Assembly: GCA_037447655.1 (NCBI GenBank)
Contig: JBBHKE010001366.1
Span: 44,749 to 108,748 of the forward strand
Direction of reading: 5' to 3'
Source: Zygnema cylindricum
Lineage: Eukaryota; Streptophyta; Zygnematophyceae; Zygnematales; Zygnemataceae
DNA length: 64,000 bases
A program made the translations under genes and the position numbers. Below are positions 50,760 through 59,932 of the stretch, one piece after another. The notes beneath the pieces were generated by a model that worked only from the letters and a program-made list of their open reading frames with translations, was not told the origin of the DNA and searched no databases. Every line of letters begins with the position of its first letter. The stretch's first letter is position 1.

Positions 50760-52440
50760 TGGTAAGCAATGACTTTGACCAGCCTCACCCCTGTGAGGAG
50801 AAGACTCCCTTGAGTTCAACATAAAAAGAATCTCCAAATTTACTCCTCTGAGTTGTTAGTTATGGCTGTTCAAAGACAATTAATTTTTATACATGGCCTC
50901 TAGTTGAGAGGTCTTAAAAAAACTCTAAGTCTAAACTAACTCCTCACAAAGTCTGCTTACTAAACCCTCAACCAATGAGAAGATTTTAAAGTACCGCGAG
51001 CTATGTACAAAAAACTAGTAGCCGCCACAGAAATTGTGCTGCAACTGTACGACACTGCTTAAAGTGGTATACTATCCATGTCCGACGCCATGGATCTGTC
51101 CTACGACACTGCTTAAAGTGGTGTACCACCCATGTTCTGTTGTTCTACAACCACCGTTGCAGGCGGAGAACCAGCAGTAGTAGTGGAAGTAGACATGAAA
51201 AACAACAGAAACTATCAAAGTACCTACTCAACAGCCAACTTAGAACTGACACAAAATATGACTCAGAAAGCAAATATACTACAAATTTGCCACAGTGATA
51301 CACAATACAGTAAACTGACAATTCCCAAAATTGCAGCCCAAATGACCTAGTAAACCATAAGATATGATGTGTGGAAGTTTCCCAAAAACCGCCCTTAGAA
51401 AATCAGATTCCCAAAACTGGATACTACAAAATTTGCTAAGTCCTAAGTTATATACTCACAGTGTCTATCTACTGATCTACACTAATTTGGGTAACCGTTA
51501 CTACGGTTATTATCTTGACTAACGACAAAGCATCCTGCCTGTACGTTATTGTACCTCAAAACCCTAATTATTATTTTCTAAAAACTTGATTAATGGAACA
51601 CTATTTTTTTTATCACACTAAAATACAAACTAATGTTATTCAGATATTTACAAACATTGAACCGTACACAAAACGTTCTAATCGTACACACAACGTTCCA
51701 AATGCTTAGTCAGCAGTAGCCGCTAAAGTCCAGCCGAATGTGGTCGCGTAGTACGAAGCACCTGAGTGCTTCGTCACTTGTGGTCCCACGTGAATCACGC
51801 CTCGTCACTTTGTGGTCCCACGTAAATCTCGCCTCGTCACTTGCGGTCCCACGTGAATCACGTTCGTCGACGTCTCTCAAAATCAATGATCATAATTCAC
51901 TTCCGAAATATCCGGACATTTCTATTTCATGATCATAAAAAATATTCCGTACAATATAATTCCAAAATATCCGTATGACTCCAAAAATAGCCGTACCATA
52001 TATTTTCCGAGATATCCGGATCAGATTCCGTCCGTCTGATCTGGCGATTCCCTGCGTGACGCGTGTCGTCGTCACTCCGTAAAACCTGTAGAGGTACAAT
52101 ACACTCTATTGTACTTTGCCTACTGTAACACTAATAAAGGTAAGTCTTATATACCACTTTTTAGAAACTATTCTAAGTCTACTCTATTTACTAAGTAAAG
52201 ATTTCAAATCTCAACATGTTCGACGCCATGGATCTGTCGTGTCCTCCTCCGTCGACCTTTGGCATCCTGCCACGTGTCAATTTGTGGCTATTTTGGCGTA
52301 AGCTGCCAAAAGAGCCATTCCGAGCCGTCGACGCTTACACAGACCGTCCGTTTCTTTATTTCCCTGAAATGTCGTCCGTCCGATTTGCTGGCAAGCATAA
52401 TGTTCTTTGTAGCCGTGATACTGTGTTAGTTCAATGATCG
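50760..52440 (-). mobile_element. Internally deleted copia derivative (LTR, gag start, LTR)
   Basis: At 51195 on the minus strand a gag-like start (MSTSTTTAGSPPATVVVEQQ) runs about 20 codons and then passes directly into LTR-like sequence (51130 to about 50780, matching the 22.4 and 27.2 kb relics). On the other side, GCTAAGTCCTAAG near 51435 and the G-box segment at 52210-52330 (CCACGTGTCAATTTGTGG, TTTTGGCGTAAGCTGCCAAAA) look like the 5' LTR. Almost the whole coding interior is missing. Confidence 0.5.
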
Positions 52441-52849
52441 TTGCTAAATGAAGTATAGTTCCGCAACATGTGAAAAGTATTTATGAAACCATACATTAAT
52501 ATCGCTTCTTCAATTCCTTAGTGGACAAGGCGGATGGCTATGATGATTGTTGCAGACCCTAGATCAAATCTAGGTCGGGTCACTCATTTTGGCATGAGGT
52601 CGGGTCACCCATTTTGGCATGATTTATTCTATCTCTATTACCCTTAGCGTTGGATGTCATGGATAGCCATGACTTCCCTTCCTCTACAGCTTCTATCTTG
52701 AGACAGTCCTAAGAACTACAAGTAAGATAGGAATTAGACTTTTCCTATTATCAACACTCTGTTTATTTCCTAACCATTTTTGAGTTATAGTCCACTTTCT
52801 TTTTTGCAATAAATGAGTTAAGGGGACGGGACAGATTTAGTCATGATAT
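52441..52849. other. Intergenic with a tRNA-like segment
   Basis: Around 52520-52590, AGTGGACAAGGCGGATGGC and CCCTAGATCAAATCTAGG look like the D arm and T arm of a tRNA or tRNA-derived repeat. No full cloverleaf forms. GTCGGGTCACNCATTTTGGCATGA is tandemly duplicated right after it. Confidence 0.35.
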
Positions 52850-53428
52850 CGACTATCATCTGCCCATCAGATTTGTACATCAATTTTATTTTACACTTTC
52901 TCTCTAACAAAGCTTAGTTTAATATCCATGTGTTTTTCTTTAAAATGATGTTTTAGGTTGGTTGCAATAGCAGTTGCAGCTTGATTATCACGGAAGACAT
53001 TTTCAATTCCACACTTCATAAATCCTAATTCTCGAAGTAAACTTTTCACCCAAATCAACTCTTTTACTGCACCACAAACAACCATATATTCGGCCTCCAT
53101 CGTAAACTGGGCAATGACCTTTTATTGTTTGCTACTCCAACAACAAACACCCGCCCCAATTTTCAAGATATATCCAAAAGTAGATATTTTGACAAAAACA
53201 TCACTATAACTAGCATCACTCTAAGTGGTGATGTCAGTATTTCCCCCTCTTTAATGCAACTATAAATCCCGAGTCCCAATTAGATACCTCATTACTTTGT
53301 TAGCTGTATCCCTATCTCTTTTGCTCGGATTTATAAGACTTCTACTCAAGACTTCAACTGCTGACTTCTGTTGTTCTACAACCACCGTTGCAGGTGGAGG
53401 AGGAGCAGTGGTAGTAGAAGTAGACATG
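52850..53428 (-). pseudogene. copia remnant: gag start fused to RT/RNase H end
   Basis: On the minus strand from the ATG at 53428, a gag N-terminus (MSTSTTTAPPPPATVVVEQQ) runs without a stop into the RT C-terminal segment (SRSLINPSKR, then VMRYLIGTRDL, then TAG). RNase H follows in other frames: GYILKIGAGVCCWSSK and MEAEYMVVCGAVKELIWVKSLL, then DNQAATAIA and KEKHMDIKLSFVREKV. The rest of gag, protease, integrase and most RT are deleted. Confidence 0.7.
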
Positions 53429-54462
53429 ATACACTCTCAGAGGCAATCAAGAATCCTACCAAACAGCTGTTCTTAAGTGCTCACCAATTCTTATACAAGC
53501 ATCCAAACCTCACAAAACTCTATCAGAATATACAGTAGCATAAACAATGACAACTCGTAAAGTTCCATCACAATTGGCCCGACAACACTCAAGATATAAT
53601 ACTCATAAGTTTCCCAAAAACTGTCTGCAGTTTTACTACTTGGAAGTCTGGATACAAAAAACATTCTAAGTCCTAACTCTTATACTGTTAGTGAGTATCT
53701 ACTTTTAGTTGTCCTATTACATAATGCTGCACCGCCGATACAGGTGTTCCTAAGAGATATGTCCAAAACACAAAACTACCACTGAGATCTAATTACTTCT
53801 AATCACGCTAAAACTAATTTACCATTGTACAATCACATTACTAAGAATCTGTACTAAGTGATTGTACAAATACTCGCCGTCGGCTAGTTACGTTTGTCCG
53901 GATATGTGCACTTAGTTGTTGTAAAGACATCTGTCAGTAAGTCATCTGTGAATCTCGTCCGTTGACTCGATTCTGTTCAACCGTAGCATTGCAGTCCAGT
54001 TCTATATCATATTCGAATATCCGCAGCTTCGCCGCAGCTGCGTTGTCCCATACCAAAAATAGTCGCTGCTGCGTTTGTCTTGTTGCGTAGCACCTGCGTT
54101 GGTCCGTACGAACCATATCAAAAATAACGGAAGCTGGGCTTGTACCATTTGCGTCGCAGCTTCGCTGTTTAGAATACTGGTGTCGATACCATTAAAACTT
54201 TCATTGTGTTTTAAGTGACGATGCATGTCCCTATAGATCTATTTTCCCGCCGTCCTATAAATTTGCTGAGACTTAAGCTTTCAAAAACCAATACTCCCCT
54301 AAAGCTTTAGACTCACTGTAAAAGCGCAGCTGCGATGTTGTACTTAGTGCATCATGGCAGCATAGCAGCGCAGCCATAATAGCGCAACATGGTAACATAG
54401 CAGCGCAGCTATAGCGCACCATGGCAACAAAGCAGTGCAGCAAACCAACTAATCACCTGGGT
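53429..54462. other. Probable 5' leader and LTR of the copia remnant
   Basis: GTTTCCCAAAAACTG, GGATACAAAA and CTAAGTCCTAACTCTTATACT match the arrangement near 51.4 kb. From 54310 to 54440, words such as AGCATAGCAGCGCAGC repeat loosely. No coding sequence was recognised. Confidence 0.4.
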
Positions 54463-55062
54463 CCCCTCTCACAAAAGCTTGTTCAACTTTGGCCCAAAAT
54501 TGAACAAGGATCGTGAGGGGAAGCTTAAGGACTTAGCGCGAAAATCGGCCGAGTAAATCAGCCGAGAAATAATGGCTAAGTCCTCAAATCCCCTCTCACA
54601 AAAGCTTGTTCAACTTTCGCCCAAAATTGAACAAGGATCGTGAGGGGAAGCTCAAGCACTTAGCGCGAAAATTGGCCGAGTAAATCAGCCGAGAAATAAT
54701 GGCTAAGTCCTCAAATCCCCTCTCACAAAAGCTTGTTCAACTTTGGCCTATAGTTGAACAAGGATCGTGAGGGGAAGCTCAAGGACTTAGCGCGAAAATC
54801 GGCCGAGTAAATCAGCCGAGAAATGATTGCTAAGTCCTCTAATTCCCTCTCACAAAAGCTTGTTCAACTTTGGCCTATAATTGAACAAGGATCGTGAGGG
54901 GAAGCTCAAGGACTTAGCGCAAAAATCGGCCGAGTAAATCAGCCGAGAAATAATGGCTAAATCCTCAAATCCCCTCTCACAAAAGCTTGTTCAACTTTAG
55001 CCTATAATTGAACAAGGATCGTGAGGGGAAGCTCGAGGATCTAGCGCGAAAATGAACTAGAA
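54463..55062. repeat. 127-bp tandem repeat, 4.7 copies, each with a hairpin
   Basis: CCCTCTCACAAAAGCTTG starts at 54463, 54590, 54717, about 54844 and 54971. Each unit has TTGTTCAA and TTGAACAA arms around a loop of about 12 nt, enclosed by CCTCTCAC and GTGAGGGG, giving a stem-loop of about 58 nt. It is followed by GGCCGAGTAAATCAGCCGAG, a second short inverted pair. Copies differ by a few substitutions. Confidence 0.92.
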
Positions 55063-55233
55063 ATCTCTCTTTTGTTTTAAGGAGGGTATTACAGGTTATG
55101 CAGTCTATGGCTAGGCCCATCCCATCACATGTTTCATGATGATGTCGGATGTGGAGTTCGAATCTCCAAATAGACCCCGAAAGGCTGTTATATTTATTAT
55201 CTATCAATAAATATAATTTCCTTTCGGTTTACT

Positions 55234-55378
55234 TTTGCTGCTTTTCCTTTCAATTTTGCCTTGTGTTCATTTTCGTTCAATTTTGCCTTGTGTTGCTTTT
55301 TCTTTCAATTTTGCTTTTTGCTGCTATTCCTTTCACTTTTGTTTTGAGCTGCTTTTTCGTCTCAATTTTATTTGTGTT
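55234..55378. repeat. About 30-bp minisatellite
   Basis: About five units of TTGCTGCTTTTCCTTTCAAT type followed by TTTGCCTTGTG. Confidence 0.8.
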
Positions 55379-55621
55379 TGTTCATCGACTATAACCATTT
55401 TTGTGTTTGTGTGTGCAGGTGTAATAATTGTACAAAAACGTTGATTGAGGGTTAACCAGTTAGGGTTAAAGTTCCTTGGATTAGATTGTGGGAGGCATAT
55501 GGAAATAGCACTTGAAAGTAGAAGTAAAGGTGTTTGATAAAAGTATAGTGTAGATTACATTTGCAAAACTTAGCAACGTAGATAGTTAGTGAGGTGTGGC
55601 AACTCACAATGCTAATGATGC

Positions 55622-55680
55622 TTCTCCCTCTCCCCCTCCCCCCCCCCTCCCCCTCCCCCTCCCCCTCCTCCACCTCCCTC
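55622..55680. repeat. Poly-CCCCCT tract just upstream of the large frame
   Basis: CCCCCT and C runs up to 10 nt long, so the minus strand has G-quadruplex potential. The plus-strand frame of the downstream gene is open through it as poly-Pro from 55619, with no ATG. Confidence 0.85.
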
Positions 55681-55843
55681 TGTCAATTCCCAGAGGGAAT
55701 GTATACGCCGCGTAGCCAATCGATTACTAGGGGCAGAAAATTGTAACACGATCGAAGCAGTGACATTTTTGTTCTTCCAAGAAATAGTAAACGATGCCGT
55801 TTTCAACATAAAGATCGAAGATGTGCCAACCACTTTGTTTGAC

Positions 55844-57649
55844 ATGACTGTTAAGAGATTGATAGAGACTTCGACAGTGCGTAGGGGAGGTAGAGTTGAG
55901 GGAGAACCCGCTGCCTACAATGGCTCAAGAAGAGAAGAGAGAGAGGAAGAATATCGTTGTGAAAAAGAACCTGAGGAGAGTGCTCCTACGACAATACAAA
56001 CTCAAGCACCCAGCTCCGACCAAAATTCACGAGAAGAGGACTCTGTACATAACACAGAGGAGAATACGAGAGCTAAAGTAAACGCTGGTGGTACCCCTCC
56101 TGCAGAGAGGAACAATAATACTTTGCGCCAAAGCACCGAAAATAGCGCCAGCCAAAGGTCAACCGATGCTCCCGCACCTGATCTTCAAAGGGACCCTGTA
56201 CTTGCTAGTCAAACATTGACGCGAAGAACTCGAAAATCTATCGACGATCCTAGTAGAAGGCGTCCCCCTCCTAGAGTACTTCAACAAGGGGGAGGCACGG
56301 ACACGGTAGACCCGAAGGTTATTATCGACAAGTTATTTATATGGAACGCGGACACATTCGCAATTAGAGAAGCGATTGGTATTTTCAACTATATCGAGCC
56401 GGAAGGGTTGGAAGGTGTTAAGGGCCACGTTCAAAATTTGAACGGTTGGTTGGTCAGATCAAACGACCCGTCAAGGGGAAGCGACGTGAGGAGGCCAAAA
56501 TATTGGAAGGAGGTGTTGAAAGAGCATTTGGCGTATGAAGGCGGGAAAATCTTATGGCGTGTAGAGCGGGCGTTTAGAGAGCGCGCGAAAGTCAAAGAAT
56601 ACCAAGTTGTGGCACACTACCGAGAAGTGAAGAAAATAGGGTTCCTCTCATGGTTGCTAAAATATGAAGCCGACGCAAAGATTTTTTTGAACTCCTTCGG
56701 GTTGACGGCGGACGTAAAGCAGATTTTAGGCATGTTCAAGTTATTGAGATACTTCAAAAACGCGTCATTCAACCCCGCCTTACGTTTCATTGCGCAACCT
56801 ACCAGCAGCGCTACAAACAGGAGAGGTCACATAGCGCCCGAGGATTGCGAAGGCACGGGAATCCCGATGTCCTATAAGATTGAATGGTCGCCGAGATTAA
56901 ACGGCTACGTGGGCGATTATTTAGAGACGTTTCCATACTCTCCTCTTCCAGGTACTCTTGCGGAAGGATTGAATCAAATGCAACGTACGGTCGCTTCCTA
57001 TTCTCGCCAATTCCCTTGTCGGTTTAAAGGTCCTTTTTGCGGTGTTGCGGACTTGGGTGAGGGGGTGAACGATTTGGACGGGATGAAAGTGACTATCGCG
57101 AGTAAGCTGGAGATGTCGTCGACGGCCGCTTGCGGAATGTGTGATGAAATTCACGAGGAAGTATCGGAGGAGTGGATAGGGGAACCCATCGAAGTGCGTA
57201 TTGCTAGTGGAGACGGGATTGAGAGGGGACAAGATGAGAAGTGGTGGGACGGTGCCATGGGCGTGTTGAGGGCCGGTTTGGCGAATTTTGCAGGGTCTAA
57301 GGAAGGTATTGTGCGGATCAGTCCCCTGTACGACGACCATTACGATAGATTGGTGGCAAATGTAGTCTGGGTCGGGTCCAACGGGGGCTCTCACGAATAC
57401 GCTACGTTGTTGGTGGAAGGATTCGAAGATGATAAGAATGCGTTTTGTTACGTCGATCCCTACAACTGTTTGGATCCGGGGCTCTTCGATGTTCAAGAGG
57501 GAGCCATTAAAAACGCCGTGGACTTTGCTTCGGAAAAGGAGCACGAGTTGAGTCGAGAGTTGCTTTATGTTGCGATGGAATTAGAGGGGATGTACAATAT
57601 CCACTTGTATTCGGGGATGCAAAGACCGTGGGTCTATAAGTACGAGTAG
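55844..57649 (+). CDS. Large intronless gene of unknown family, first stop at codon 602
   Basis: I do not recognise this protein. The first in-frame ATG is at 55844, giving 601 codons to TAG at 57647. The frame is open from 55619 without an ATG, so a 5' exon or another start is possible (TTTTTGTTCTTCCAAG near 55764 could be a splice acceptor). Residues 1-160 are polar and low-complexity. About 165-330 is compact and helix-rich (VIIDKLFIWNADTFAIREAI, then GKILWRVERAFRERAKVKEY). A second compact part at about 420-601 has a Cys (TAACGMCDE), then GGSHEYATLLVEG, then FCYVDPYN. This Cys-His-Asp order would suit a papain-like fold, but that is speculation. CpG content is visibly higher than the surroundings and there are no introns, which may suggest a mobile-element or viral origin. 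Confidence 0.55.
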   Translation: MTVKRLIETSTVRRGGRVEGEPAAYNGSRREEREEEYRCEKEPEESAPTTIQTQAPSSDQNSREEDSVHNTEENTRAKVNAGGTPPAERNNNTLRQSTENSASQRSTDAPAPDLQRDPVLASQTLTRRTRKSIDDPSRRRPPPRVLQQGGGTDTVDPKVIIDKLFIWNADTFAIREAIGIFNYIEPEGLEGVKGHVQNLNGWLVRSNDPSRGSDVRRPKYWKEVLKEHLAYEGGKILWRVERAFRERAKVKEYQVVAHYREVKKIGFLSWLLKYEADAKIFLNSFGLTADVKQILGMFKLLRYFKNASFNPALRFIAQPTSSATNRRGHIAPEDCEGTGIPMSYKIEWSPRLNGYVGDYLETFPYSPLPGTLAEGLNQMQRTVASYSRQFPCRFKGPFCGVADLGEGVNDLDGMKVTIASKLEMSSTAACGMCDEIHEEVSEEWIGEPIEVRIASGDGIERGQDEKWWDGAMGVLRAGLANFAGSKEGIVRISPLYDDHYDRLVANVVWVGSNGGSHEYATLLVEGFEDDKNAFCYVDPYNCLDPGLFDVQEGAIKNAVDFASEKEHELSRELLYVAMELEGMYNIHLYSGMQRPWVYKYE

Positions 57650-58567
57650 AGACACTTGAACGAAGAGGCTTTTGTTCCGAAATGGCGTCGATCTAGGAGT
57701 CAGCGAAGAACAACGATACATCAGGAGAATGCGGGGACACTGTCGCAAAATGAGGATGTACCTAGAGAAACGGAGGAAACACCTTCGCAAAATACAGGCG
57801 AACCTACCCAAAACGCGGACACACCTTTGCACACCGCGGGCGTAACTCTGGTAACCGCAGATGTACCTTTGCAAACTACGGGTGGTCCTTCGCAAAACGT
57901 GGATGTACCTTCAAGATCCGCGGAGATACCTTTGCAAACTGCGGGTGGACCTACAAAAACCGCGGAAAGACCTTCTAACATCGCGCCGATACGTCCGAAA
58001 AAGGCACAACCTCCGAAAAAGGGACAACCTCCGAAAAGTAAAAAAACCCCTCAAAAACCAAAAAGATCAAAGTTTATAGACGAAGAAGCAGGTGTGGATG
58101 GGTCCGCTTCCGAGGACGAGGACGAGGAAAAGGAAGAGGAAATGGCCGACTTTATAAACGATGACATTGAGGAAGATGGGTCCCTTAGCGAGGACGAGGA
58201 CGACGACGTGGACGAGGTCGAAGAAAAAGAAGTAGAAGAGGAATGTGCGGAAAAAGAGAGAGGCGGAACATAAGAGACTCTCGAGAAAGAAATCGGAGAG
58301 GAGAGCGGAGGAACTAATGATCGTCCGGTAAAGAGAAAGAGGGTTCGTAGGGAGACAATAATAAAAGGTAAAGGAAAACGAGCAACCGACGCGGCGGGTT
58401 CCCAATACCAAGACATAGAGGATGTGCTCCAAAGCGAAGAAACAAAAAGAGCGCCGAAGCATCATAAACGACGTGTGGTTGTTGAGAGCGATGGAGAAGT
58501 TGGAAAGGAAGACGGTAGAAGACGAGGAATAGAAATGGAGGAGGCAGAAGATGAAGAAAGCGCGTAG
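57650..58567 (+). pseudogene. In-frame continuation of the large gene beyond TAG and TAA
   Basis: The same frame continues after TAG (57647-57649) for 207 codons to TAA (58271-58273), then 97 more codons to TAG at 58565. The first part contains seven-residue repeats (TPLHTAG, VPLQTTG, GPSQNVD, IPLQTAG, GPTKTAE; 21 bp each, about 57776-57975). A Lys-Pro-rich stretch (about 57990-58070) and acidic blocks (EDEDEEKEEE, EDEDDDVDEVEE) follow. The part after TAA has basic nuclear-localisation-like clusters (RPVKRKRVRR, HHKRRVVVE) and an acidic end. No frameshift occurs in 2.7 kb. Either two nonsense changes in a recently dead gene, stop-codon readthrough, or two short downstream genes that happen to share a frame. 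Confidence 0.6.
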
Positions 58568-58814
58568 GGGAATCTTGGAGTAGGCTTAGAGGAAGTTTTT
58601 TAGGGGGGGAGGGTGGGTGTGTAAGTTAAAACGTAGTAGGATAACTCGGGGTGTCGGGGGGAAAAGTGGCGGGATTATGATGGACAATGCAGGCTTATAT
58701 CCTACTCTATCATTGTGTTTGTTGAATGGCGCATTTGTCGTTTTATTTAAGGTGGTTGGTTGTGTTGTTGTGGGCTATGCTTTGTATGTAACGAACCTAA
58801 TCATATAAACACCA

Positions 58815-58884
58815 GACGATATGGCCGAGTGGTAAGGCCGAGAATGTAGAATTCTCGCTCCCCAGTTCGATTCTGGGAGTCGTC
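58815..58884 (+). tRNA. tRNA-like sequence, isotype uncertain
   Basis: A 70-nt cloverleaf is possible. Acceptor GACGATA pairs with AGTCGTC (six pairs, one of them T-G; the last position is A-A). D arm GCC/GGC encloses GAGTGGTAA. T arm is CCCAG TTCGATT CTGGG. The best anticodon stem GAGAA/TTCTC gives loop TGTAGAA, which lacks the near-universal U33 and so leaves the anticodon undecided. The D and T arms resemble organelle-type tRNA-Cys. A pseudo-tRNA or tRNA mimic is as likely as a working gene. Confidence 0.5.
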
Positions 58885-58919
58885 AACTCTTTGTAATATA
58901 TAATATGATGCGGGTAATA

Positions 58920-59879
58920 AGATGCGGTAGTACTTAAGTTTGGGCCAAAGGGTAGGTCTTTATACAGGTACGGCGTAGGTCCTCAAGATAGGTAGGTCTT
59001 TAAATAGGCCAAAATACCGGGTAGGAAAAATGCTCTCTGATTGTAGGTTAAGTCTTTTGAACCCAATGGTTATGCCAGTCGAATTCGAACAAAGATACAC
59101 TATTTAACTTAACGATTTTAGGGAAAAAGTGGAGAGGGACGAGAGAGAGAGTAGGAGTTGGTGAATTAAAACCCATAAACTCGCCTAAAAAATTGCCAAA
59201 GTAGCCGGTTAAACATCGACAGTTTCCGTGGGTTTTTGTACAAACCTCGGGCGGTGATAAATTTATATCGCGATGTACTTCTTTTTACCTATATAACGAA
59301 CTAAAAACGTCAGCAAACGGAGAAAGGATTGGAGAGATAAAAATATTCAAAAAGGTCTTTTTTAATCGGCCAAAAAAACCGGTCGGAAAAAATTGACCGT
59401 ACCTACGGTCGTAGGCTAAGTCTTACGACTCCAGTGGTTATGCTAGTCAAATTTGAACAAGCATATACTATTTAATCTGACGTTTTCGGCGCCCAACGGG
59501 GGAGGGACGAGAGAGAGAGAGAGAGAAGAAGTCGGTGAATTAAAAACTAAAAAATGGCCTAAAAAATCACCAAGTGGCGGGTTAAATATCGTGGTGGTTT
59601 TATGTGGGTTTTTGTATGATTATTGGGCGGTGTTTTATTTTTATCTTCATGTAATGCTAATTATCTATCCAACGAACTAAAGAACGTGCCAAACGGAGAA
59701 GGGACTTGAGAGATGCAATATTTGAAAAAATATCCGTAAATGGGTAAAATTTCCGGTTAGAAAAATAACACTTTACCTCCGGTTGTGGGCCAAGTCTTTT
59801 GAATCCGCCCGTTATGCTAGTTAAATTTGAAAAAGGATACAGCATTTAAATTAGTTCTTACAACGGCGAACGGGGGAGG

Positions 59880-59932
<53 letters not shown>

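Noticed and set aside
56921-57544. 207-codon minus-strand open frame
   Set aside because: Antisense shadow of the large plus-strand gene, whose frame and composition are far more coherent.
57647-58273. Stop-codon reassignment (TAR as glutamine) to explain the in-frame TAG and TAA
   Set aside because: Conserved glutamines in SR140 and GT14 exons are all CAA or CAG, no TAR occurs inside their 22 exons, and SR140 itself ends at TAG.
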